From NCBI GenBank assembly GCA_045577655.1, contig JAZNIU010000046.1, positions 1 through 28,906 on the forward strand: DNA of 28,906 nucleotides, given 5' to 3'. The position numbers and the translations under genes are program-made. The DNA comes from RGIG7450 sp045577655 (GTDB lineage Bacteria > Bacillota > Clostridia > RUG12999). The notes beneath the pieces were generated by a model. It was not told the origin of the DNA. It was given only the letters and a program-made list of their open reading frames with translations, and did no database searches. This document shows positions 1-7,394 of the stretch, one piece after another. Each line of letters opens with the position of its first letter. Position 1 is the first letter of the stretch.

Positions 1-387
1 TAAATAAGCGGGAAGTTTTTCTCCGAAATATATCATACAAGCTGCTGCAGCAGGTCCGCCTATAAGAGTCTGACCTTCTGCACCAATGTTCCAGAATTTC
101 ATTTTAAATGCAGGAGTAACTGCAAGGGAAATACAAAGCAGCATAGCAAGCTCCTGGAACATATTCCAAATTTTTCTGGAAGAACCAAAGGAGCCTTTGA
201 ACATTTCAACATAAACCTGGAGGGGATTGTAGCCGGTTAAAAGTACAATTATAAAACCGCACAGCAAAAGTGCGAGCAAAATGGAAATGCCGCGTGCACC
301 CCAGGATTTGTGCCATACAATATCACTTCTTTTTGAAAGTTGAATAAGCGGCTCGTGGACATAACTATGTTTTTCTGTTTTATTCAT
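1..387 (-). CDS. BMP-family ABC importer, permease subunit (partial, C-terminus beyond left edge)
   Basis: Inner-membrane permease of a nucleoside/simple-sugar type ABC importer. Only the first 129 codons are in the window. The start is ATG at 387, eight bases inside the end of the ATPase gene (ATGAATAA overlap), with the Shine-Dalgarno AAAGGAGG at 397-404. The visible part has a charged cytoplasmic N-terminus, a first hydrophobic segment at about residues 31-50 (GISILLALLLCGFIIVLLTG), and the family-typical run containing NPLQVYVEMFKGSFG, FKMKFWNIGAEGQTLIGG and a following membrane segment. FWNIGAEGQ is the conserved core of the YufP/NupP-like permeases. Context (lipoprotein, double ATPase, permease) agrees; a second permease gene is expected just past the left edge. 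The substrate cannot be read from this fragment. Confidence 0.93.
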   Translation of the reverse strand, partial: MNKTEKHSYVHEPLIQLSKRSDIVWHKSWGARGISILLALLLCGFIIVLLTGYNPLQVYVEMFKGSFGSSRKIWNMFQELAMLLCISLAVTPAFKMKFWNIGAEGQTLIGGPAAAACMIYFGEKLPAYL

Positions 388-1921
388 TTTCAGCCGCCTC
401 CTTTTGTGATTTTGTCATAAGAAGACCAATTTCTTCTTTTGTTGTTTCTCTTGCATCTACAATACCGCTGATTGAGCCACCACTGAGCACCATAATGCGG
501 TCGCAAAGCTCAAGCAAAACGTCAAGGTCTTCGCCCACAAAAATAACGGCAACACCTTTTCTTTTCTGGTCGTTTAAAAGATTGTATATTGTATAAGATG
601 CGTTAATGTCAAGCCCGCGTACCGGATAAGCTGCCATAAGCACTGTGGGTGCGGAAGAAATTTCGCGGCCTACAAGAACTTTCTGAACATTTCCGCCCGA
701 AAGACGTCTTACGGGAGTGGTTGCGTCCGGAGTCACAATGCCCAGTCGTTCAATCAGCCGGTCGGCAAGGTCTTTAGGTTCTTTTCGCTCAAGGAACACC
801 GAATGACCTTTGGTGTAACTGCGCAGCATCATATTATCTATGATATCCATATTGCCAACAAGTCCCATGCCAAGTCTGTCCTCAGGGACGAACGCCAGTC
901 GGACACCCATATCACGAATTTCAACGGGGGTTTTGTCTCTTAAGTTTTCAGTAGCCCCTGTTTTGGGGTCATTATATTCAATTTCACCGCTCGCCAGGTG
1001 CTGAAGCCCTGCAATTGCTTCAAGAAGCTCGCGTTGGCCGCTGCCGGCAATACCGGCAATGCCTAAAATTTCGCCTGACCGTGCAGTGAAAGAAATGTCG
1101 TTTAAAACAGACACACCCTCTCTGTCCACACAGTTAATATGTTTAACTAAAAGGCGATCCTGGCTATCTTGCGGCAGGTCGCGCTGGATATTTAAAGTTA
1201 TTTTCTGACCAACCATCATTTCGGTAAGCTCTGTTTCGTTTGTTTCGGCGGTAACAACGGTGCCGATGTATTCGCCTTTGCGCAGAACAGAAACCTTGTC
1301 TGAAAGGGAAAGAACCTCGTGAAGTTTATGTGTGATTATTATAATTGTTTTCCCGTCATCGCGCATACGGCGGAGGACGTTAAACAGTTTTTTTGTTTCC
1401 TGAGGTGTCAGAACGGCAGTTGGCTCGTCAAGGATGAGAATGTCTGCACCTCTGTAGAGCACGCGGATTATTTCAACAGTCTGTTTTTCCGAAACAGACA
1501 TCTCATAAACTTTTTTCATGGGATCAATTGTAAACCCATACCGCTCAGCAATTTCGCTGACACGTTTTGCGGCTGATTTTATATTGAATTTATCCTCGTC
1601 TTCAAGACCAAGAATGATATTTTCTGCTGCAGAAAAAACATCAACAAGCTTAAAATGCTGATGTATCATACCGATTTTATAATCAAATGCATCTTTCGGG
1701 GAACGGATGATAACTTCCTTGCCATCAATGAAAATCTGACCGTCGTCAGGGTAGTATATACCCGAGATCATATTCATCAGAGTGGTTTTACCACTGCCAT
1801 TTTCACCGAGAATGGAAAGAATTTCGCCTTTATTGGCAGAAAGACAAACATTTTTGTTTGCATAGTTTTCGCCAAACTTTTTTGTGATATTTCTAAGTTC
1901 TATGGCAACACTGTGACTCAC
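380..1921 (-). CDS. ABC importer ATP-binding protein, two nucleotide-binding domains (YufO/NupO type)
   Basis: Cytoplasmic ATPase of 513 residues that powers the BMP-type importer. Two ABC domains lie in tandem, as usual for this family. Domain 1 has Walker A GENGSGKT (residues 39-46), a degenerate signature (SVSEKQ) and Walker B ILILDEPTAVLT. Domain 2 has the normally degenerate Walker A of the family (GIAGSGQREL), a good signature LSGGNVQKVLVGREI, and VLMAAYPVRGLDI in the Walker B region. Only domain 1 therefore looks fully ATPase-competent, which is typical for simple-sugar/nucleoside ABC proteins and not a defect. The start is GTG at 1921, seven bases after AAGGAGG. The gene follows bmp after a gap of 111 bases that holds two hairpins, and overlaps the permease start by 8 bases. 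Confidence 0.95.
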   Translation of the reverse strand: MSHSVAIELRNITKKFGENYANKNVCLSANKGEILSILGENGSGKTTLMNMISGIYYPDDGQIFIDGKEVIIRSPKDAFDYKIGMIHQHFKLVDVFSAAENIILGLEDEDKFNIKSAAKRVSEIAERYGFTIDPMKKVYEMSVSEKQTVEIIRVLYRGADILILDEPTAVLTPQETKKLFNVLRRMRDDGKTIIIITHKLHEVLSLSDKVSVLRKGEYIGTVVTAETNETELTEMMVGQKITLNIQRDLPQDSQDRLLVKHINCVDREGVSVLNDISFTARSGEILGIAGIAGSGQRELLEAIAGLQHLASGEIEYNDPKTGATENLRDKTPVEIRDMGVRLAFVPEDRLGMGLVGNMDIIDNMMLRSYTKGHSVFLERKEPKDLADRLIERLGIVTPDATTPVRRLSGGNVQKVLVGREISSAPTVLMAAYPVRGLDINASYTIYNLLNDQKRKGVAVIFVGEDLDVLLELCDRIMVLSGGSISGIVDARETTKEEIGLLMTKSQKEAAENE

Positions 1922-1937
1922 TTAAATACCTCCTTGC

Positions 1938-1987
1938 CTTTGCTTTAGTAAAAGATACAAACTTTTATACATTTTACTAAAGCAAAG
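1938..1987 (-). other. Perfect 16-bp hairpin just upstream of the ABC ATPase ribosome-binding site
   Basis: Arms at 1938-1953 (CTTTGCTTTAGTAAAA) and 1972-1987 are exact reverse complements around an 18-base loop. In the minus-strand mRNA the hairpin ends only 4 bases before the AAGGAGG of the ATPase gene. There is no T-run after it, so it is not an obvious terminator. It could protect the 5' end of a processed ATPase-permease mRNA. Bases 1984-1987 are shared with the terminator next to it, so the two folds partly compete. Confidence 0.7.
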
Positions 1988-2024
1988 AGCATTGGCGGGG
2001 TCATAAGGCCCCGCCGAACTCTTT
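1984..2024 (-). terminator. GC-rich hairpin after bmp, probable partial terminator
   Basis: Core arms GGCGGGG (1994-2000) and CCCCGCC (2009-2015) are flanked by outer arms AAAGAG (1984-1989) and CTCTTT (2019-2024). In the minus strand it lies just after the bmp stop codon and is followed by CTCTTTGCTTT, a modest T-rich tail. This position fits the common arrangement in which the binding protein is made in excess and only some transcripts continue into ATPase and permease. Confidence 0.7.
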
Positions 2025-2032
2025 TTATAATT

Positions 2033-3220
2033 TTATTTTTCTGTAATTCCGTCAATTACGAGGTCGAAGTAAGGAGCACTTCTGAACTCGGATTCGTGGA
2101 AATAACCGTCAGAAACAACTTCTGTGTCAGGTGTGAAAGCAGCGTCGGAATCAACGTCTGCAAGATAGCTTTCTACAGCTTTTCCACCAACTGTGAATGT
2201 AGCTGTGTCAAAAACTTTAACTTCGCCGGAAATAAGTTTTGCTTTAACTTCTTCAAGTTTAGCTTCTGTGCCTTCAGCTGCAACTTTGTCGTTAAGACCG
2301 AGAGTCATAACAACGCCTTCTTCAAGACCACCACAGAAATCCTGTGTGATTTCTTTGTCTTCTATAGCAGCTGTGATGATGTGTTCAAAGTAGGGCTGCC
2401 AGTTGATTTTTGAAGAAATAAGAGCAGAGTTGGGGCCCCAATCACGTGTGTCGAGGTTGTATGCTACGTTAGGAACGCCTGCTTCTTCACAAGCTTTAGG
2501 TGCGCCTTCAGAGTCAGCGTGCTGGCTGATGAGTACGCATTTGTCAGCTATAAGAGCGTTAGCCATTTCTTTTTCAGCAGCGATATCAAACCAGGAGTTT
2601 GTGTATTTAACATCCATTGTTACTGTCGGGCAAACATAACGAGCGCCGAGGAAGAAGGATGTGTAGCCTGATTTAACTTCAGCATAGGGATGTGCGCCAA
2701 CATAACCCATTTTAGCCTGGTCAGCAGTGATTTTACCGCTTTCAATCATTTCGTTGAGCTTAAGACCTGCTGCAACGCCTGCAAGGAATCTGCCTTCATA
2801 GATGGAAGCAAATGCATTGTAGAAGTTGGGGAGTTTTTCTGTGTGAGCTTTTGTACCTGTAGCGTGGCAGAACAATACATCAGGGAACTCTTTAGCTGCC
2901 TGAATCATAAAGTCTTCGTGGCCAAAGCTGTCAGCAAAAACGAGGTCACAACCAGCGTCAACAAGTTCAGCAGCTGTTTCGTAGCATTTTGCATCTTCAG
3001 GGATGTTAACTTTGATCATAATCTGATCGTCGCTGAGGCCAAGAGCTTTCTGAGCTGCGAGTGCCGCATCGTAGAAGTTTTTGTCGTAGGTGGAGTTCTG
3101 GTCGTGCAGGAAAATAAATCCTACTTTGAAATCAGCATCTACGGCAGGTGTTGTGTTACCACAAGCTGCAAAGGCAAGAACCATAACTGCAACAAGGGCA
3201 AGTGCGAGAAGTTTTTTCAT
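2033..3220 (-). CDS. BMP-family substrate-binding lipoprotein of ABC importer
   Basis: Extracytoplasmic lipoprotein of 395 residues that captures the substrate (a nucleoside or related small molecule in characterised BMP/PnrA proteins) for the importer encoded next. It has a lipoprotein signal peptide: two Lys, a hydrophobic stretch and the lipobox AFAAC with the lipidated Cys at residue 20. The mature part has the BMP fold signs: KVGFIFLHD, the YDKNFYDAALAAQKALG segment, DLVFADSFGHEDFM, FYNAFASIYEGRFLAGVAAGLK and KMGYVGAHPYAEV. The start is ATG at 3220 with AGGAGG 6 bases upstream. No purine-riboswitch-like sequence lies upstream: only 47 bases separate it from ruvB. That gap holds a candidate promoter with a dyad. 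The precise ligand is not determined. Confidence 0.95.
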   Translation of the reverse strand: MKKLLALALVAVMVLAFAACGNTTPAVDADFKVGFIFLHDQNSTYDKNFYDAALAAQKALGLSDDQIMIKVNIPEDAKCYETAAELVDAGCDLVFADSFGHEDFMIQAAKEFPDVLFCHATGTKAHTEKLPNFYNAFASIYEGRFLAGVAAGLKLNEMIESGKITADQAKMGYVGAHPYAEVKSGYTSFFLGARYVCPTVTMDVKYTNSWFDIAAEKEMANALIADKCVLISQHADSEGAPKACEEAGVPNVAYNLDTRDWGPNSALISSKINWQPYFEHIITAAIEDKEITQDFCGGLEEGVVMTLGLNDKVAAEGTEAKLEEVKAKLISGEVKVFDTATFTVGGKAVESYLADVDSDAAFTPDTEVVSDGYFHESEFRSAPYFDLVIDGITEK

Positions 3221-3247
3221 GGGTGTTCCTCCTAATAAAATTTTTAT

Positions 3248-3278
3248 ATTTTAGGTTGCATTACAACCTAAGCTTCAA
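3248..3278 (-). promoter_or_regulatory. Candidate bmp promoter with a perfect dyad filling its spacer
   Basis: Reading the minus strand: -35 TTGAAG (3273-3278), a 19-base spacer, -10 TAAAAT (3248-3253). A perfect inverted repeat TTAGGTTG/CAACCTAA with a 5-base centre occupies 3251-3271, so it lies almost exactly between the two boxes and also covers the ruvB stop codon. A long spacer with a centred dyad is the geometry of MerR-family promoters; that reading is inference. A plain hairpin after ruvB is the alternative, but no T-run follows it. Confidence 0.4.
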
Positions 3279-4269
3279 ATGGAATACCAAGATGGTCGTA
3301 GGCAGATTTTGTTGCAACTCTGCCACGAGGAGTTCTGTTTAAAAAACCAAGCTGCATAAGATATGGCTCATAAACATCTTCTATGGTGTTTGCCTCTTCG
3401 CCGATTGTGGCAGCCAGAGTGTCAAGCCCCACGGGACCGCCGCCAAAATGAGTTATAATTGACATCAGCATCCTGCGGTCAACACCGTCAAGCCCCAGTT
3501 TGTCAATTTCAAGTCTTGTAAGAGCAAGGTCGGCAATTTTATCGGTTATTGTGCCGTCGCCTTCAATTTGCGCAAAATCGCGGACACGTTTTACAAGGCG
3601 GTTTGCAATTCGCGGAGTACCTCTGGATCTTCCGGCAATTTCCCGTGCGCCGCTTTCGTTTATTTTAACGCCGAGAATATCTGCCGAACGCATAACAATT
3701 CTCATAAGCTCTTCAGTGGTATAAAGGTCCAACCTCATTATCATACCAAACCTGTCACGGAGCGGGGAAGAAAGTGACCCTGCCTTTGTGGTTGCGCCAA
3801 TTAAAGTAAAGGGCTGCAAATCAAGTCTGATTGAACGGGCACTTGGTCCTTTGCCAATGATTATATCAAGAGCAAAATCCTCCATTGCGGGGTATAAAAC
3901 CTCTTCAACGCTTCTGCTCAGCCTGTGAATTTCGTCTACAAACAAAACATCGTGGGGAGACAGGTTGGTGAGTATTGCAGCAAGGTCGCCCGGTTTTTCA
4001 ATGGCAGGACCGCTGGTTATGCGGATATTAACATTAAGTTCGTTTGCTATGATTGCTGCAAGAGTGGTTTTACCAAGCCCGGGAGGACCGTATAAAAGAA
4101 CATGGTCCAGCGAGTCGCCTCTTTTTTTTGCAGCAGAAATAAAAACTTTTAAATTTTCTTTTATTTTATCCTGACCGACATATTCCTCCAGAGTTTTCGG
4201 ACGGAGAGAATATTCTATCTCTGAATCTTCGTTTATAAAGTTTCCCGAAACGGAACGGATATCTTCCAT
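3268..4269 (-). CDS. ruvB: Holliday junction branch-migration DNA helicase RuvB
   Basis: AAA+ motor of 333 residues that, with RuvA, drives branch migration of Holliday junctions during recombinational repair. It shows the N-terminal SLRPKTLEEYVGQDKIKENL, Walker A LLYGPPGLGKTTLA, Walker B LFVDEIHRLSR, the sensor region LIGATTKAGSLSSPLRDRFG, and the C-terminal winged-helix segment GPVGLDTLAATIGEEANTIE followed by LMQLGFLNRTPRGR. Length is normal. The start is ATG at 4269, overlapping the ruvA stop by one base (TGATG), so translation is probably coupled. Downstream is a short gap to the bmp transporter gene. No ruvC is seen here, as expected for Bacillota. Confidence 0.98.
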   Translation of the reverse strand: MEDIRSVSGNFINEDSEIEYSLRPKTLEEYVGQDKIKENLKVFISAAKKRGDSLDHVLLYGPPGLGKTTLAAIIANELNVNIRITSGPAIEKPGDLAAILTNLSPHDVLFVDEIHRLSRSVEEVLYPAMEDFALDIIIGKGPSARSIRLDLQPFTLIGATTKAGSLSSPLRDRFGMIMRLDLYTTEELMRIVMRSADILGVKINESGAREIAGRSRGTPRIANRLVKRVRDFAQIEGDGTITDKIADLALTRLEIDKLGLDGVDRRMLMSIITHFGGGPVGLDTLAATIGEEANTIEDVYEPYLMQLGFLNRTPRGRVATKSAYDHLGIPFEA

Positions 4270-4859
4270 CAGATCACCTCTTTAAGGGCAAGTCGTATAA
4301 TTTCTTCAAGGCTTGAGGCATTTTTCACTTTGGAAACTGCCATGCGTGCATCATTCTGAGAATAGCCGAGAGCAACAAGTGCGCTGACAGCCTCGTCTGC
4401 AGTGCTGCCTGACATCTGAAGTGCAGGCTCGTCCGGACTGTCTGCAACATCGCCGTCAAACCCTTTTAATTTGTCTGCAAGGTCCAGAACAATTCTCTGG
4501 GCAGTTTTCGTGCCTATGCCGGGAGATTTTGAAATGGTTTTATGGTCTTTGGCCGAAACGGCAAGAACAAGTTCGGACGGAGTTAAAGTATTTAAAATTG
4601 CAGTAGCTGCCTTTGGTCCCACGCCCGAAACAGAAATGAGCAATTCAAAAAGACGCAAGGTTTCTTCGGAAGAAAACCCGTAGAGTTCAAAAACGTCTTC
4701 TCTGATATGGGTATATGTATATATTTTAACATTGTCACCGCAGGTAAGAGCAGAGCTTTCCCTGAAAGGCATGTTTATTTTATAGCCTATGCCGCCGGCT
4801 TCAACCACGGCAAAAAGTGAGTTTACGGTTTGCAGTGTGCCTTTTATATATGAAAACAT
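4269..4859 (-). CDS. ruvA: Holliday junction branch-migration protein RuvA
   Basis: DNA-binding subunit of 196 residues that binds the four-way junction and loads RuvB. The N-terminal OB-fold part begins MFSYIKGTLQTV. Two helix-hairpin-helix motifs follow (VSGVGPKAATAIL and SPGIGTKTAQRIV). The small C-terminal domain, which contacts RuvB, contains EAVSALVALGYSQNDARMAV. ATG at 4859 is preferred because GGGGTG lies at a good distance and RuvA proteins begin at this point; a GTG four codons upstream (4871) lies within that Shine-Dalgarno. It is first in the ruvA-ruvB operon, with a clear promoter 25-53 bases upstream. Confidence 0.97.
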   Translation of the reverse strand: MFSYIKGTLQTVNSLFAVVEAGGIGYKINMPFRESSALTCGDNVKIYTYTHIREDVFELYGFSSEETLRLFELLISVSGVGPKAATAILNTLTPSELVLAVSAKDHKTISKSPGIGTKTAQRIVLDLADKLKGFDGDVADSPDEPALQMSGSTADEAVSALVALGYSQNDARMAVSKVKNASSLEEIIRLALKEVI

Positions 4860-4883
4860 ATTGCATATCACCCCAATACAGAT

Positions 4884-4912
4884 ATTTTACCATAAAAAAA
4901 AGATAAAATCAA
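4884..4912 (-). promoter_or_regulatory. Sigma-A promoter of ruvAB
   Basis: Minus strand: -35 TTGATT (4907-4912), 17-base spacer, -10 TAAAAT (4884-4889), preceded by TGG (ATGGTAAAAT), an extended -10. It sits between the xerD terminator and ruvA. No LexA-type box was recognised. Confidence 0.8.
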
Positions 4913-4942
4913 GTATTATTATGTATAAATGAAATGAAGATA

Positions 4943-4983
4943 AACAAAAAAACCGACCTGTTTATACTGACAAGGTCGGTTTT
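4943..4983 (-). terminator. Intrinsic terminator of the proC-spoIIM-xerD unit
   Basis: Perfect 10-bp arms (AAAACCGACC at 4949-4958 and its complement at 4974-4983). The hairpin begins at the xerD stop codon, and the minus-strand 3' side runs into TTTTTTTGTTT. This is a textbook strong terminator that insulates ruvA. Confidence 0.92.
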
Positions 4984-5869
4984 ACGATTTTGTTTTTCTG
5001 CAAGCCTTTTTGTAAGCGTTGTCAAGACGTTTGTTCACCATGTCCGAGTAAATTTTTGTGGACAGTTCTGTGGTGTGACCAAGCATTTCCTGAACAGCGC
5101 CGGTATCGGCACCACTCTCTATAAGATGAACAGCAAAAGAGTGGCGAAGTGTGTTGGGAGTAATCTCCTTTTTGATTTTTGCTTTGTCCTTGTAAAATTT
5201 AATTATTTTCCAAAAACCTTGGCGGGACATTTTTCCGCCGCTGACATTTACAAAAAGATAGTCGTTGTCATCGGCTATCAGAGAATTATTTTCGCGGACA
5301 GTGTTCATATAATCTTTGAGCGCTTTGAGAGCCATGTTTCCAAGAGGAACAATTCGTGCTTTTGCACCTTTCCCGCAGGATATAAACGCTTCTGCAAGGT
5401 TAATATCCGAAATTTTAAGGTCCATAAGTTCAGAAACTTTTATTCCTGTTGCATATAAAAGCTCCAGCATTGCTTTGTCGCGGCAGCCTTTGAACCCAAC
5501 CGCAACAGGCTGGTTTAAAAGCAGGTCTGTCTCGCGCGAGGTGAGAACAGAAATGTTTCTTTCATCGGGCTTTGGAGTGGTTATGCCTTCAACAGGATTA
5601 ACCTCTGATTTACCTGAAAAAACAAGATATTTATAAAAAGCCCGCAGTGATGCAACAGAACGAAGAACCGAAGAGGTTGCCTGTCCGTTTTCCTGCATAA
5701 GATTGATATACGAAATGACGGTTTGCTTGTTTACCGACAGGGGAGAAATGTTAAGCGATTCAATATAGCTGAAAAATTTGTTGAGGTCTCTTACATAAGA
5801 AGAAACAGTATTTTCCGAAGACTTTTTATTCTGCTTCAAATATGTAACGAAATTTTCGGTATTAGGCAA
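4982..5869 (-). CDS. xerD: XerD-like tyrosine recombinase with two substituted catalytic positions
   Basis: Site-specific recombinase of 295 residues; XerC/D partners resolve chromosome dimers at dif. The N-terminal SAM-like core-binding domain spans about residues 5-85, followed by the catalytic domain. Visible catalytic positions (numbered from the TTG start at 5869): Lys171 in GKGAKARIVPLG, Arg242 in NTLRHSFA, His265 in LGHT and Tyr274 in KIYSD are present. Arg I is Lys144 (ATGIKVSEL) and the His of HxxR is Asn239 (PNTLR). TTG at 5869 is chosen because AGGAGG lies 8 bases before it; a GTG at 5878 touches the Shine-Dalgarno. It follows spoIIM by 14 bases, a synteny shared with Bacillus, which supports XerD rather than a phage integrase. 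Confidence 0.9.
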   Translation of the reverse strand: MPNTENFVTYLKQNKKSSENTVSSYVRDLNKFFSYIESLNISPLSVNKQTVISYINLMQENGQATSSVLRSVASLRAFYKYLVFSGKSEVNPVEGITTPKPDERNISVLTSRETDLLLNQPVAVGFKGCRDKAMLELLYATGIKVSELMDLKISDINLAEAFISCGKGAKARIVPLGNMALKALKDYMNTVRENNSLIADDNDYLFVNVSGGKMSRQGFWKIIKFYKDKAKIKKEITPNTLRHSFAVHLIESGADTGAVQEMLGHTTELSTKIYSDMVNKRLDNAYKKACRKTKS

Positions 5870-5883
5870 CTCCGCCACCTCCT

Positions 5884-6399
5884 TTATCTTATAGTAAAAT
5901 TTATCAGAATTGATGTTATGTACCTGTCTGCCATAGCCGAAAGAAATGCCCAGGGCAGAAAAACAACCGGCAAGAAAAGATATTTTTTTGAAAACTTCTG
6001 CTCTTTAGTCAAGTGGTTGTGTGCCCGGACAGACAGAAAAACAAGCATTGAAAAAAAGAGCAGATTCTGCGGTAAGCTTATGCAAAAGGATGTTAAAATT
6101 CCTTTTAAAAGACCATACTCTTTTAATATGCAGCCTATCATAAAACCAAGTAGTGCTCCGCGGTAACAAAGCACGGTGCAGCAAGCTGCAAAAGAAAACC
6201 TTGAAAAACCGGAAAGCCATACAAAAAGAAAAGGTTTTATGAAAGAAACAAATGCTGTTTTTAAAACTGTTTCCTCCTTTGCCAAAGTGGTAAAACTTGG
6301 CGAAAAGGGAGAAACACGGGCAAAAAATGCTCCAACCGTAACCCCGGAGAAAAGCAACAACAAAAAAATACCATACCCGGATATTCCTTTGTCTTTCAA
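5884..6399 (-). CDS. spoIIM: Stage II sporulation protein M-like membrane protein
   Basis: Integral membrane protein of 171 residues. In Bacillus, SpoIIM forms with SpoIID and SpoIIP the DMP machine that remodels septal peptidoglycan during engulfment. Several hydrophobic segments are visible: near residues 9-26 (GIFLLLLFSGVTVGAFF), 50-75, 80-95 with the family-like YRGALLGFMIGCILKEYG, 100-125 with ISLPQNLLFFSMLVF, and a last one near 145-165. The length is slightly short for SpoIIM (about 200), and identity is from topology, the RGALLGFMIG region and the spoIIM-xerD neighbourhood. The start is TTG at 6399, seven bases after GGAGG; no in-frame ATG precedes it. It sits between proC and xerD on one transcript. 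Confidence 0.8.
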   Translation of the reverse strand: MKDKGISGYGIFLLLLFSGVTVGAFFARVSPFSPSFTTLAKEETVLKTAFVSFIKPFLFVWLSGFSRFSFAACCTVLCYRGALLGFMIGCILKEYGLLKGILTSFCISLPQNLLFFSMLVFLSVRAHNHLTKEQKFSKKYLFLPVVFLPWAFLSAMADRYITSILINFTIR

Positions 6400-6469
6400 T
6401 ATTATTCCTCCACAAAAACATATTTGGTAAAATTATATTCCCGGGAGGACAAGGTTATGCAAAGAATAA

Positions 6470-7255
6470 TTACATTTTACTTGACTTGTCGGCACTTTTT
6501 TCAACGGCTTCAATGAAGGATGAACGGATATCGCTTTTTTCAAGTGCACCGACACCTTCAATTGTAGTACCGCCCGGAGAACAAACACGTTGTTTTAAAA
6601 GGTCGGGATGTTCGCCGGTGGTCTGCACCATTTTTGCAGCACCTAAAACTGTCTGGGAAGCAAGGGTGAGAGCATCCTCGCGGGAAAGACCGCATTTTAT
6701 GCCTCCTTCTGCCATGGCATCTATCATCATATAAACAAATGCAGGGCCCGAACCGGACAGTGCAGTTACTGCATGGACATATTTTTCATCCATCATACAA
6801 ACTTTTCCCAGTGTGGAGAAAAGCTGCATGGTAAAATTATGAGATTTTTCGTCCGCATCGGAAGAGAAAACAACACTCATGCCTTCGCCCACCATGGCGG
6901 GTGTGTTTGGCATAACACGGATGACATTTGCCTTTTCGCCCAAAGCTTCTTTTATAAAGCTTTGCGAAATCCCCGCTGCTATGGAAATGAAAAGTTTGTT
7001 TTGAGAAATTTTTTTAAAATCGTCTATAATTTCTTTTAAGATATTGGGTTTTACGGCAAAAAGAACAACATCTGCCCCGTCTGCTGCAGCAAAATTGTCA
7101 GAAACAGTTTTAATTCCCATTTCAGAAAGTATAGACAATTTTTCTGCAGAAGGGTCGCTGACAACAATGTCACAAGCAGAAACAAACCCGTTTGTAACAA
7201 TACCGTTTATTATTGCCGACGCCATATTTCCGCCGCCGATAAAAGCAATTTTCAT
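6470..7255 (-). CDS. proC: Pyrroline-5-carboxylate reductase (proline biosynthesis)
   Basis: Cytoplasmic NAD(P)H-dependent enzyme of 261 residues that reduces 1-pyrroline-5-carboxylate to L-proline, the last step of proline synthesis. It has the N-terminal Rossmann motif AFIGGGNMASAI, the VVLFAVKP strand, RVMPNTPAMVGEGM, and the C-terminal dimerisation and substrate-binding signature from ALSGSGPAFVYMMIDAMAEG to SPGGTTIEGVGAL. Length is normal. The start is ATG at 7255, seven T residues after AGAAGG. It is first gene of a transcript with spoIIM and xerD, under its own consensus promoter and with a folded leader of about 90 bases. Confidence 0.97.
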   Translation of the reverse strand: MKIAFIGGGNMASAIINGIVTNGFVSACDIVVSDPSAEKLSILSEMGIKTVSDNFAAADGADVVLFAVKPNILKEIIDDFKKISQNKLFISIAAGISQSFIKEALGEKANVIRVMPNTPAMVGEGMSVVFSSDADEKSHNFTMQLFSTLGKVCMMDEKYVHAVTALSGSGPAFVYMMIDAMAEGGIKCGLSREDALTLASQTVLGAAKMVQTTGEHPDLLKQRVCSPGGTTIEGVGALEKSDIRSSFIEAVEKSADKSSKM

Positions 7256-7297
7256 AAAAAAACCTTCTTAAACAAAACTGTATATAAACAAAATTTT

Positions 7298-7326
7298 GCA
7301 CCCCACTGGAAAATCCGGTAAGGTGC
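7298..7326 (-). promoter_or_regulatory. Compact hairpin in the proC leader RNA
   Basis: Stem GCACC (7298-7302) with GGTGC (7322-7326), a 2x2 internal loop, then ACTGGA (7305-7310) with TCCGGT (7314-7319, one wobble pair) and a 3-base loop. It lies about 20-50 bases after the predicted transcription start of proC. No T-run follows, and the leader is too short for a T-box. No known riboswitch was recognised. Confidence 0.55.
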
Positions 7327-7351
7327 TGGATAATTAACGAGTGTATTTGAT

Positions 7352-7380
7352 ATTTTACTAAATTTTTCGACCTTTGTCAA
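7352..7380 (-). promoter_or_regulatory. Strong sigma-A promoter of proC
   Basis: Minus strand: consensus -35 TTGACA (7375-7380), 17-base spacer, -10 TAAAAT (7352-7357). It begins 14 bases after the end of the last M42 peptidase gene. No terminator is visible between, so the heat-shock operon may read through into proC. Confidence 0.88.
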
Positions 7381-7394
7381 CAATTTTTATTAAG

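Noticed and set aside
1319..1948. Plus-strand open frames of 85 and 97 codons opposite the ABC ATPase gene.
   Set aside because: They mirror a clear minus-strand gene, have Cys/Phe-rich low-complexity products and no ribosome-binding sites.
3221..3267. Purine riboswitch upstream of the BMP importer.
   Set aside because: Only 47 bases separate bmp from ruvB, too short for the aptamer, and no conserved riboswitch core is visible.
6005..6421. A 138-codon minus-strand frame overlapping spoIIM in another frame, starting with ATG.
   Set aside because: The spoIIM frame has the good Shine-Dalgarno, family motifs and synteny; the other is Phe/Arg-rich without motifs.
6432..6462. Possible promoter for spoIIM in the gap after proC (TTGCAT, TATAAT on the minus strand, near a TCCCGGGA palindrome).
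   Set aside because: The spacer is 19 bases and the gap has no other support; cotranscription with proC explains the gene. Kept only as a note.
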